Shown: piece after piece, positions 1 to 5,825 of the stretch
Layout of the letters: each line of letters begins with the position of its first letter
Position numbering within the stretch: the first letter of the stretch is position 1
Source: Neptuniibacter sp.
GTDB taxonomy: Bacteria > Pseudomonadota > Gammaproteobacteria > Pseudomonadales > Balneatricaceae
Direction of reading: 5' to 3'
NCBI GenBank assembly: GCA_024686055.1
Contig: JAIBDV010000101.1
Location: 1 to 8,769 of the forward strand
DNA length: 8,769 nucleotides
The notes under the pieces: generated by a model
Told to the model about the DNA's origin: nothing
Databases searched by the model: none
The model's input: the letters and a program-made list of their open reading frames with translations, nothing else
Position numbers and translations under genes: made by a program

Positions 1-341
1 CAGACAGTTACCCGGCGGCACTGTCCGGTGGTCAGCAGCAGCGAGTGGGCATTGGCCGGGCGATGGCCTCTCACTCTAAAGTCATGCTGTTTGATGAGCC
101 AACCTCGGCGCTGGACCCGGAATGGGTTGAAGAAGTGCTGCAATTGATGAAAAAGCTGGCCCAGCGCAAACAGACCATGCTGGTGGTGACCCATGAAATG
201 AGTTTTGCCCGCGACGTTGCTGATCGAGTGGTGTTTATGGAAGGTGGCCGCATTGTGGAGCAGGGGCCACCGGAGCAGCTGTTTTCCAATCCAACTGACC
301 CACGCACCCGCGAGTTTCTGCGTAAAGTGATTCGTGACTGA
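1..341 (+). CDS. Polar amino-acid ABC transporter ATP-binding protein (C-terminal part)
   Basis: This is the C-terminal 112 residues of an ABC ATPase that would power uptake of a polar amino acid (GlnQ/HisP/ArtP-type family) from the cytoplasmic face of the inner membrane. The reading frame is open from base 3, so the gene starts left of the window. The ABC signature LSGGQQQR lies near visible residues 7-14. It is followed by the Walker B stretch VMLFDEPTSALDP and the H-loop in VVTHEM. The tail, with FSNPTDPRTREFLRKV, is typical of the GlnQ group, whose members often end FSNPxxxRTxxFL. The Walker A motif is off the edge. The substrate cannot be told from this part, and the permease and binding-protein genes are not visible. 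A GTG at 45 falls inside the signature region and is not a start. A 104-bp gap separates this gene from the peptidase gene. Confidence 0.93.
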   Translation, partial: DSYPAALSGGQQQRVGIGRAMASHSKVMLFDEPTSALDPEWVEEVLQLMKKLAQRKQTMLVVTHEMSFARDVADRVVFMEGGRIVEQGPPEQLFSNPTDPRTREFLRKVIRD

Positions 342-379
342 TCTTCGACAATACCCGTGTAACGCCTGGTGACGCTGAC

Positions 380-410
380 TTTACGGACAGTGCACTAAAT
401 CAGGTATGAT
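380..410 (+). promoter_or_regulatory. Possible sigma70 promoter for the M14 peptidase gene
   Basis: TATGAT at 405-410 is a good -10 match (5 of 6). The best -35-like hexamer is TTTACG at 380-385, with a long 19-bp spacer. It lies 35 bp upstream of the GTG start, in the only gap between the ABC gene and the peptidase gene. The -10 is reasonable and the -35 is weak. Confidence 0.3.
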
Positions 411-425
411 AAGCGCCGGTAAATA

Positions 426-445
426 GTAGCAACAGGTAGCAACAG
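426..445 (+). repeat. Tandem duplication of a 10-bp unit abutting the GTG start
   Basis: Two perfect copies of GTAGCAACAG occupy 426-435 and 436-445, and the GTG start codon of the peptidase gene follows at once at 446. The duplicated block sits where a Shine-Dalgarno sequence should be, but contains only weak purine stretches (ACAGG). It may be a slippage product that alters translation initiation. Confidence 0.8.
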
Positions 446-1333
446 GTGAAGTCACAGGTTCTTATTCGATGGGCAGGTATTGTCTGGGCAGGCATAGCGT
501 TGTGCCTGGCCAGCTATTCCATGGCGGCAAGTACAACGACAGATGCGCTGGGCATGTGCAAGAAAATCAGTAAAAAGCTGGCCAGCGTCAATTATGCTGA
601 GTGTGCCGGGCTCAATTTTGCTGAACCTCGTTTTTACTCGGTAAAGTCCCAGCCGCTGCTGGAGCTACGCCTGCCCGCAACCGCCGGGCCTGAGGGTGAA
701 AAAGCTCCCCGGATTTTGTTTCTGGGCGGTATTCATGGGGATGAATATTCCAGTGTCAGTGTTACTTTTAAATGGCTGAACATGCTGAAACAGCAGCATG
801 ATGGTCGGATCACCTGGCATGCACTGCCGCTGGTGAACCCGGACGGCATGCTCAAGCGCCGTGGCAGCCGGGTGAATGCGAACAAGGTTGACCTGAACCG
901 CAATTTTCAGCCTGCCAAAGCCGTGTATACGCCGCTGGAATACTGGCGTGATCGTAAGAAAAAACGCGCCCGCTACTTCCCGGGCCTTAGCCCTTTAAGT
1001 GAGCCGGAATCCAAAGCGGTGCATCAGCTGATCAAAGAGTTTAAGCCTGATCTGATTGTGTCGGTCCATGCACCCCATGGCATTGTCGACTTTGATGGTA
1101 ATACTCGCTATCCACCACGCCGACTGGGCCCGCTGAAGTTGTCTTTACTGGGCACCTACCCAGGTTCGCTGGGTAACTACGCCTGGCTGGTACGCAAAAT
1201 TCCGGTAGTCACCATCGAGCTGGCACACGCAGGCATTATGCCGAAGAAGCGTGAGATCAACAGAATGTGGCGTGATCTGACCGGCTGGATCGATCGTAAT
1301 ACCGGTGCTTATCCACGGGTGGCTGATAAATAA
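446..1333 (+). CDS. Exported M14-family zinc peptidase, murein-peptide amidase-like
   Basis: This is a 295-aa predicted periplasmic zinc carboxypeptidase of the M14 family. A signal peptide covers about residues 1-27, with likely cleavage after SMA. The M14 catalytic set is visible: H97 and E100 in GGIHGDE and H208 in SVHAPHG as zinc ligands, N151-R152 in DLNRNF for binding the substrate carboxylate, and E258 in VVTIELAHAG as the general base. The VNPDG element (130-134) and the DLNRNF context resemble MpaA-type enzymes that cut the gamma-D-Glu-meso-diaminopimelate bond of murein peptides. Unlike cytosolic E. coli MpaA, this protein appears exported. The GTG start was chosen because it gives an intact signal peptide; no strong ribosome site precedes it. 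Family assignment is strong. The exact substrate is inferred, and another M14 peptidase or deacylase activity is possible. Confidence 0.85.
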   Translation: MKSQVLIRWAGIVWAGIALCLASYSMAASTTTDALGMCKKISKKLASVNYAECAGLNFAEPRFYSVKSQPLLELRLPATAGPEGEKAPRILFLGGIHGDEYSSVSVTFKWLNMLKQQHDGRITWHALPLVNPDGMLKRRGSRVNANKVDLNRNFQPAKAVYTPLEYWRDRKKKRARYFPGLSPLSEPESKAVHQLIKEFKPDLIVSVHAPHGIVDFDGNTRYPPRRLGPLKLSLLGTYPGSLGNYAWLVRKIPVVTIELAHAGIMPKKREINRMWRDLTGWIDRNTGAYPRVADK

Positions 1334-1393
1334 CCGCTTTGGTTTTTCGAGTCTGACGTGACGAATCCCGCAGGGGGTGTGTAATTATCGCTG

Positions 1394-1431
1394 GTACCGG
1401 GTTTCTTCCCGGTGAAGGCACCGGTCCCACA
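1394..1431. repeat. Dispersed palindromic repeat, family 2, copy 1
   Basis: This 38-bp unit matches the unit at 3026-3063 at 33 of 38 positions. It can fold in two mutually exclusive ways. CCGGG at 1397-1401 pairs with CCCGG at 1408-1412 across TTTCTT, or CCGGTG at 1409-1414 pairs with CACCGG at 1419-1424 across AAGG. Read on the minus strand it begins TGTGGGACCGGTG, which recalls the heads of Pseudomonas-type REP sequences. It lies in the 271-bp gap after the peptidase gene. Confidence 0.75.
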
Positions 1432-1458
1432 TTCCTGCTCATCGACAGCAGCCCTCCT

Positions 1459-1521
1459 GTAGCAGCTCGCTCCGCGAGCGTCTGCCTCCCCGGAGCCGAT
1501 ACCTGACCCGCGCGGATCTAC
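1459..1521. repeat. REP/BIME-like inverted pair, family 1, copy A (right half decayed)
   Basis: The left half is GTAGCA (1459-1464) followed by a perfect hairpin: GCTCGC, loop TCC, GCGAGC (1465-1479). The right half begins CTGACCCGCGCGGA and ends CTAC at 1521. It lacks most of the second stem found in copies B and C, so it looks like an internal deletion. A GTAG tetranucleotide 5' of a short hairpin is the hallmark of REP elements mobilised by RAYT (TnpA-REP) enzymes. No RAYT gene is in this window. Confidence 0.75.
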
Positions 1522-1566
1522 AGCGTCTGGCGTTTGCTGTTGTTGAGTGCTATTGGTAGTGTTCCC

Positions 1567-1591
1567 GGCTGTATATGCCACAGCCCTTTTT
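1567..1591 (+). terminator. Hairpin with T-run just upstream of the OmpA-like gene
   Basis: GGCTGT (1567-1572) and ACAGCC (1580-1585) form a 6-bp stem with a 7-nt loop, followed by C and TTTTT (1587-1591). This has the form of a weak intrinsic terminator. It ends only 13 bp before the start codon at 1605, so it would stop read-through from upstream and would need a promoter downstream of it, or it acts as a leader attenuator. The short stem keeps confidence low. Confidence 0.35.
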
Positions 1592-1604
1592 ATGAGCACT
1601 ATGA

Positions 1605-2885
1605 ATGAACCGATTGATCCTCCTGGTACTTCTTCTGCTGGTTCTGCCTGCCCAGGCCTCAGACCCAGTACTTTCTCTCAGTGGCGATTATCGCTATGCC
1701 AGCCACCTGAGCCAGAAAAATATTATGATCCCGTTCAGCCCGGTAGTGCCGGTGATCGATGGCTTTCATATAAACCGTGCTCAGTTCAAAACGTTTGATC
1801 GTTTAAAGCTGGCTTATCTACGCCATGATGGTAGCCGGGTGCGGGAGCAGTATGAGGGTCGGTTATGGGAAATTTCGCAGAAACGGCCAAGCCCGGACAA
1901 ACAGGATAAAGCCGCCCGTAACGAAGCCCGCCGTGCGCTACTGGAGAGCTACAAAGCTGCGCTCACCGAGGCCGGTGCCACCCTGTATAAAAGCCGTACG
2001 CAATCTGGCACCCGGGTCATTTTTAATCTGAACACTATCTGGGGTGTTTTTACCGCCTATCCCGCCGGACTGGACCTTAAAGCAGTCGATGTCGGGGCGT
2101 TTGAGCAGACGCTGTTTATTGATCCGGAAACGCTGCTGGCAGAGCTGGAGACTAAGGGCGAAGTCAGGCTGGACGGTGTTTACTTTGATACCGGTAAAGC
2201 CAGTTTGAAGCCCGATTCTCGCCCCGCATTGCTGGCGGCAACGGCGCTGTTGCAAAAGTATCCCAGCCTGGTGCTGGCCGTACAGGGCCATACCGATAAC
2301 GTCGGTAAAGAGGCTGATAACGCGGTCCTGTCTGAGCAGCGTGCTGCTGCGGTAAAAGCAGCGCTGGTTACTGAAGGGGTTGCCCCGAACCGACTGCAGT
2401 CCCAGGGCTTCGGTGAGCAGTCACCGGTAGCCAGCAACGATACCGTTCAGGGTCGGACGGCTAATCGCCGGGTCATGCTGAAAAAAATCAGTGGCAGCAC
2501 TGAGCGCGCGATGATCAGCATTGATTTTATGAAGCCAGTGCCTGGCTTTACCCGCAAGATTACCCGTGGGCTGGAGAATGAAAGCCTGAGGTTGCGTATT
2601 AACCAGCAGGGTCAGCGTGACAGCCAGGAGGTTAACGGCACTGAGATGCGCGCCGAATACCGCACCGTGGACCGGATGGACCGCCGCTTCTCGGCACTGG
2701 AAATTCTGAATAACTACGAAGCGGTACTGACAGCCTTTGGTGCGCGTATTGTGGGCAAGGATTTCCCCGCCACCCGTAATATCTACTTCAGTATTGCCGA
2801 TCGCGGTGATGGTCAGTCGATCTACGGCGTGGTCAAAGCGTATGACAGTGGCAGTTATACCATCCGTTTTTTGATGCCGAAGTAA
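1605..2885 (+). CDS. Exported OmpA-domain protein with duplicated flanking domains
   Basis: This 426-aa envelope protein is predicted to bind peptidoglycan. A signal peptide spans residues 1-18 (leucine-rich core, cleavage after AQA). Residues 188-294 form an OmpA C-terminal-like domain: FDTGKASLKPDS, the peptidoglycan-contact stretch GHTDN (228-232), LSEQRAAAV, and NRRVML (287-292). The segments on either side resemble each other. Residues 66-162 contain LLESYKAALTEAGATLYKS and residues 327-424 contain ILNNYEAVLTAFGARIVGK, each followed by a stretch of predicted beta strands. Their layout recalls the DUF4892-like domains of pseudomonad envelope proteins, but I cannot confirm this. The start at 1605 was chosen for the signal peptide. 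No Shine-Dalgarno sequence is evident, and two upstream ATGs (1592, 1601) are out of frame. OmpA-domain identity is firm; the role of the flanking domains is unknown. Confidence 0.88.
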   Translation: MNRLILLVLLLLVLPAQASDPVLSLSGDYRYASHLSQKNIMIPFSPVVPVIDGFHINRAQFKTFDRLKLAYLRHDGSRVREQYEGRLWEISQKRPSPDKQDKAARNEARRALLESYKAALTEAGATLYKSRTQSGTRVIFNLNTIWGVFTAYPAGLDLKAVDVGAFEQTLFIDPETLLAELETKGEVRLDGVYFDTGKASLKPDSRPALLAATALLQKYPSLVLAVQGHTDNVGKEADNAVLSEQRAAAVKAALVTEGVAPNRLQSQGFGEQSPVASNDTVQGRTANRRVMLKKISGSTERAMISIDFMKPVPGFTRKITRGLENESLRLRINQQGQRDSQEVNGTEMRAEYRTVDRMDRRFSALEILNNYEAVLTAFGARIVGKDFPATRNIYFSIADRGDGQSIYGVVKAYDSGSYTIRFLMPK

Positions 2886-2903
2886 ACCGGTTGTTATCGC
2901 CTG

Positions 2904-2971
2904 GTAGCAGCTCATTCCGTGAGCGTCTGAACCGCGCTCCGCTGCCTGACCCGCGCGGAGCGCGGTGCTAC
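2904..2971. repeat. REP/BIME-like inverted pair, family 1, copy B
   Basis: This is a complete 68-bp unit in the gap after the OmpA-like gene. Left half: GTAGCA, then GCTCAT, TCC, GTGAGC (2910-2924), a hairpin whose innermost pair is T-G. Right half: CCGCGC, GGA, GCGCGG (2951-2965), then TGCTAC (2966-2971). The two halves form an inverted pair with complementary loops, TCC and GGA. In addition, ACCGCGCTCCGC (2931-2942) is a perfect 12-bp inverted repeat of GCGGAGCGCGGT (2955-2966), allowing an alternative long hairpin. It has the same length and outer ends as copy C. Confidence 0.8.
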
Positions 2972-3025
2972 AAGGCCTGAAGTTTTATTGCCCCAATTGC
3001 CCCCGTGGCACCGCACTTATGATGA

Positions 3026-3063
3026 GTGCCGGGTTTCTTCCCGGTGTGGACACCGGCCCCACA
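3026..3063. repeat. Dispersed palindromic repeat, family 2, copy 2
   Basis: This is the second copy of the 38-bp unit at 1394-1431. It keeps the core CCGGGTTTCTTCCCGG (3029-3044) and the overlapping pair CCGGTG / CACCGG (3041-3046, 3051-3056). Differences lie mainly in the 4-nt loop (TGGA against AAGG). Here it follows a family 1 pair, whereas copy 1 precedes one. Confidence 0.75.
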
Positions 3064-3125
3064 GTTAAGCGCCGTCCCGTACCGTCTGGTCCATACTTCA
3101 TGCAGATCAATATGAGGGTTCTGTC

Positions 3126-4451
3126 ATGGTGTCTGATTATCAGGGGTACGAATTATCCGGGGCTTGTGCCGAAACAGCTGAGTTGTATCAGCAGGCGATC
3201 AGCCAGTTCAATCTGTACCGGGGAGACCCGGTCGCGCTGCTGGATCAGGTGCTGGCGCAGGCACCGGACTTTGTCATGGCCCATCTGCTTAAAGCTTACC
3301 TCTATGTGATGGCGACTGAGCCGGCGGCGACCACGGCGGCGGCGGGGTTTGTGGCTCAGGCCCGGATACTGCCCGCCAATGACCGGGAAACCTCTCATAT
3401 CGCCGTACTGTCGCAGTTGCTGGCAGGCAACTGGACGGCAGCAGCGCAGCAGATGGATCAGCATAATGTGGCGTATCCACTGGACTTGCTCGGGTTGCAG
3501 TGTGGCCACCTGATCGACTTTTATCGGGCCAGTAACCGTAGCCTGCGTGATCGGCTGGCGCGGGTGATACCACAGTGGTCCGCACAGCTGCCGGGCTACT
3601 CGGTGTTGCTGGGCATGTACGCCTTCGGGCTGGAGGAGTGTGGTGATTATCGCCGGGCCGAAGCCACCGGACGCCAGGCGCTGGCATTGGAGCCGCTCGA
3701 TTGCTGGGCGCACCATGCCGTTGCCCATGTGATGGAAATGGAAGGGCGGGCCGAAGATGGTGTGGGCTGGATGATAACGCGGCAAGCCAGCTGGGCGGCG
3801 TCGGATAATTTTTTTCAGGTGCACAACTGGTGGCACCTGGCGCTGTATCGGCTGGAGCTGGGCCAGACTGATGCCGCCCTTGAACTGTACGATGGCCCGG
3901 TTCGCCAGGGTAACAGTGAGATGGCGCTGGATATGGTGGATGCCTCGGCGCTGCTCTGGCGGCTGGCGCTGAGCGGTGTTGAGCTGTCATCACGCTGGCA
4001 GTCGCTGGCCCAGCAGTGGGACCAGCACGCGGATGGTCAGTTATATCCCTTCAATGACTGGCATGCGGTGATGGCATACCTTGGGGCAGGGCGTACGGCG
4101 GATGTAGAGCGACTGATTCGTGACTGGAAACAACCGACGCATCTGAAAACAGAGGTGGCTGACTGGGCCCGTACCACCGGGTTGCCGCTGGTTGAAGGGT
4201 TGTATGCGTTCTGGCAGGGCGACTATGCGCAGGCTGCGCGACTGTTGCAGGGCGCGCGTTATATCGTCAATCGCTTTGGTGGCAGCCATGCCCAGCGTGA
4301 TCTGATTGACTGGACGCTGATGGAGGCGGCGGTACGGGGCGGGCTAACGGAGCTGGGGCGTTCACTGGCTAATGAACGGCTGGCGCTTAAGCCCCATAGC
4401 GTGCTGAACAGGCAGTTTCTGCAGCGTGCTGAGGGCAGTGCCAATACCTGA
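3126..4451 (+). CDS. TTC38-like tetratricopeptide repeat protein
   Basis: This 441-aa protein without a signal peptide is predicted to be cytosolic. It is built almost wholly of helical TPR-type hairpins. From memory it matches the TTC38 family along its length. The recognisable blocks are PDFVMAHLL (47-55), AHHAVAHVMEMEGR (195-208), VHNWWHLALYRLE (232-244), LYPFNDWHAVMAYLGAG (306-322), GGSHAQRDL (385-393) and NERLALKPHS (416-425). TTC38 is known from animals and scattered bacteria, and its biochemical role is not established. The conserved His and Trp residues suggest more than a plain scaffold, but that is speculation. GAGGG at 3114-3118 lies 7 nt before the ATG and supports the start. The stop codon and last codons fall inside a repeat element, so the C-terminus may have been reset. 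No neighbour suggests a function. Confidence 0.85.
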   Translation: MVSDYQGYELSGACAETAELYQQAISQFNLYRGDPVALLDQVLAQAPDFVMAHLLKAYLYVMATEPAATTAAAGFVAQARILPANDRETSHIAVLSQLLAGNWTAAAQQMDQHNVAYPLDLLGLQCGHLIDFYRASNRSLRDRLARVIPQWSAQLPGYSVLLGMYAFGLEECGDYRRAEATGRQALALEPLDCWAHHAVAHVMEMEGRAEDGVGWMITRQASWAASDNFFQVHNWWHLALYRLELGQTDAALELYDGPVRQGNSEMALDMVDASALLWRLALSGVELSSRWQSLAQQWDQHADGQLYPFNDWHAVMAYLGAGRTADVERLIRDWKQPTHLKTEVADWARTTGLPLVEGLYAFWQGDYAQAARLLQGARYIVNRFGGSHAQRDLIDWTLMEAAVRGGLTELGRSLANERLALKPHSVLNRQFLQRAEGSANT

Positions 4452-4467
4452 CCCGCGCGGAGCGCGG
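4444..4467. repeat. REP-like half element overlapping the end of the TPR gene
   Basis: This lone right-half element starts ATACCTGACC and carries the hairpin CCGCGC, GGA, GCGCGG (4453-4467). It lacks the terminal TGCTAC seen in full copies. The TGA stop of the TPR gene (4449-4451) is the TGA of the conserved CTGACC motif of the repeat. Confidence 0.7.
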
Positions 4468-4481
4468 AGCCGCAGGCAGCT

Positions 4482-4549
4482 GTAGCAGCTCACTCCGTGA
4501 GCGTCAGAACCTCGTGCCGATATCTGACCCGCGCGGAGCGCGGTGCTAC
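4482..4549. repeat. REP/BIME-like inverted pair, family 1, copy C
   Basis: This 68-bp unit has the same ends and length as copy B. Left hairpin: GCTCAC, TCC, GTGAGC (4488-4502), preceded by GTAGCA. Right hairpin: CCGCGC, GGA, GCGCGG (4529-4543), followed by TGCTAC (4544-4549). With the half element at 4444-4467 it fills nearly all of the gap between the convergent TPR and diheme-cytochrome genes. Confidence 0.8.
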
Positions 4550-4565
4550 AGGGTCATGATTTTTT
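4525..4565 (+). terminator. Possible terminator built from the repeat, TPR gene side
   Basis: TGACCC (4525-4530) and GGGTCA (4551-4556) are complementary arms enclosing the GC-rich repeat hairpin, and TTTTTT follows at 4560-4565. A rho-independent terminator for the plus-strand TPR gene is plausible. The arms overlap the internal hairpin, so both cannot form completely, and three bases separate stem and T-run. Confidence 0.35.
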
Positions 4566-4574
4566 ATACGTTGC

Positions 4575-5684
4575 TTACTGCTGGGCAGTGATCAGGCGGG
4601 TGCTGGTCAGAGATTCCATGAAGGCGACCAGATCATCAATCTGCTGATCGTTCAGATTCAGCGGTTTGATCTGTTTGCTCAGCCATGGGCTGGTGCGGTT
4701 ACCTGCGATGTTTACGCCACCGTTGTTGTAGTGGATAACCACGCCGCGCAGAGTATCGATGCTGCCATCGTGCATATAAGGCGCACTCAGGCTGACGTTA
4801 CGCAGGGTCGGGGTACGGAAAGCACCGATGGAGCTGTCTTTACCATCGACCGCGTAACGGCCCAGATGAGACAGGCTGTCATCGTTGAGTACCACGTCAG
4901 CCAGGCCTTCACCGTCGGCTTTGGCGGTCGCCAGTGCTTTGCTCAGCTGCGGTACTTTACGCTGCAGGGCATTGATGCCGATGCCAACGTTGTGGAATTG
5001 CTGATCGGTAAACAGCGCACTGTCTTTACCCACACTGTGGCAGCTGGCGCAGTTGCCTTCGTTCATGAAAATCTCAAAACCACGCTGCTGGGATTCCGTC
5101 AGTGCAGCACTCTGGCCACCAAAACGCCAGCGGTCAAAGGCGGAATCACCGGCAATCTGACTACGCTCGTAAGCGGCCAGCGCCATGCTGATATCGTCGA
5201 TGGTCAGGGCTGCCGGAGTTTTACTGAAGACAGCGTAAAACGCATCACGGTAGGCTTTTTCGTTACGCACAATATTCAGGATGGAGGTGTAGTCCTGCAG
5301 TCCCATCTGACTGTGGCTGATAAACGGCGTTGCGGCCTGGGCTTCCAGGCTGGCGGTGCGGCCATCACGTTCATGGGACGTGTTGTAGGCCACGTTCAGC
5401 AGCGACGGTGCATTACGGCTGCTGATGACGGCTGCGCTACCTTCGGAGGTCTGTAACGGACCATCACTGAAGGCGTTATCCGGGGTGTGGCAGCTGGCGC
5501 AGCTGACATCGCCCTGGGCACTGAAACGGCTGTCGCTAAACAGACGGGCACCCAGCGCGGCTTTGGCATCAGTTGTCGGATTGTGGTCGGGTGACACAAC
5601 AGGTGGCAGGCCCAGCTCTGCGGCAAGTGCACTGGAAGTGTAAAGCAGCCCGATAGACAGGATACGGGTGAAGTGACTGGTCAT
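4575..5684 (-). CDS. Diheme cytochrome c peroxidase / MauG-family protein
   Basis: This 369-aa periplasmic diheme c-type protein belongs to the bacterial cytochrome c peroxidase/MauG superfamily, whose members reduce hydrogen peroxide or carry out MauG-like oxidations using electrons from small cytochromes. A signal peptide covers about residues 1-21 (cleavage after ALA). Two heme-binding CxxCH motifs are present: C62-C65-H66 (CASCHT) and C212-C215-H216 (CASCHS). The C-terminal domain has the family stretch FRTPTLRNVSLSAPYMHDGS (289-308). Classical peroxidases carry an axial Met soon after this stretch; here the place appears to be taken by Tyr319 in HYNNGG, as in MauG-type proteins. AAAGGAG (5691-5697 on the minus strand) precedes the ATG by 6 nt and fixes the start. 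No mau genes, partner cytochrome or dedicated maturation gene is nearby. The superfamily is sure; peroxidase or MauG-like activity cannot be decided from sequence. Confidence 0.9.
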   Translation of the reverse strand: MTSHFTRILSIGLLYTSSALAAELGLPPVVSPDHNPTTDAKAALGARLFSDSRFSAQGDVSCASCHTPDNAFSDGPLQTSEGSAAVISSRNAPSLLNVAYNTSHERDGRTASLEAQAATPFISHSQMGLQDYTSILNIVRNEKAYRDAFYAVFSKTPAALTIDDISMALAAYERSQIAGDSAFDRWRFGGQSAALTESQQRGFEIFMNEGNCASCHSVGKDSALFTDQQFHNVGIGINALQRKVPQLSKALATAKADGEGLADVVLNDDSLSHLGRYAVDGKDSSIGAFRTPTLRNVSLSAPYMHDGSIDTLRGVVIHYNNGGVNIAGNRTSPWLSKQIKPLNLNDQQIDDLVAFMESLTSTRLITAQQ

Positions 5685-5710
5685 TGAAGTCTCCTTTTAT
5701 TCTGGGCGCA

Positions 5711-5740
5711 AGCTTAGTAATTCTGCGCCTGTCTGGTCAA
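5711..5740 (-). promoter_or_regulatory. Weak promoter candidate for the diheme cytochrome gene
   Basis: On the minus strand TTGACC (5740 to 5735) matches the sigma70 -35 box at 5 of 6 positions. Possible -10 boxes are only partial: TACTAA with a 15-bp spacer, or TAAGCT with an 18-bp spacer. It lies in the 141-bp divergent gap shared with the small-protein operon. No convincing plus-strand promoter and no clear FNR-type palindrome was seen in that gap. Confidence 0.25.
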
Positions 5741-5825
5741 GCGCTACAGTCGCTCAAATCTTTATGAACCCTTATTCAATGGCCTGTGACCTACAGATAC
5801 AGCAAACGCATAAGGGGATACGGTC

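Noticed and set aside
1547..1798. 83-codon plus-strand open frame with ATGs at 1592 and 1601
   Set aside because: It overlaps the start of the OmpA-like gene in another frame and has no signal peptide, domain or ribosome site.
3153..3993. Two long minus-strand open frames under the TPR gene
   Set aside because: They are rich in Pro, Arg and His as expected from reading GC-rich coding DNA backwards; the plus-strand TTC38-like protein accounts for the region.
1394..4549. Possible CRISPR array from the repeated GC-rich units
   Set aside because: The units are hundreds to thousands of bases apart, separated by genes, and fit dispersed REP-type palindromes.
4731..5456. Long plus-strand open frame (241 codons) opposite the diheme cytochrome gene
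   Set aside because: It is antisense to a gene with two CxxCH motifs and clear family sequence, and it has no ribosome site or recognisable domain.
5699..5825. FNR-type operator in the divergent gap before the diheme cytochrome gene
   Set aside because: No TTGAT-N4-ATCAA-like palindrome is present; the only candidates were single half-site-like stretches.
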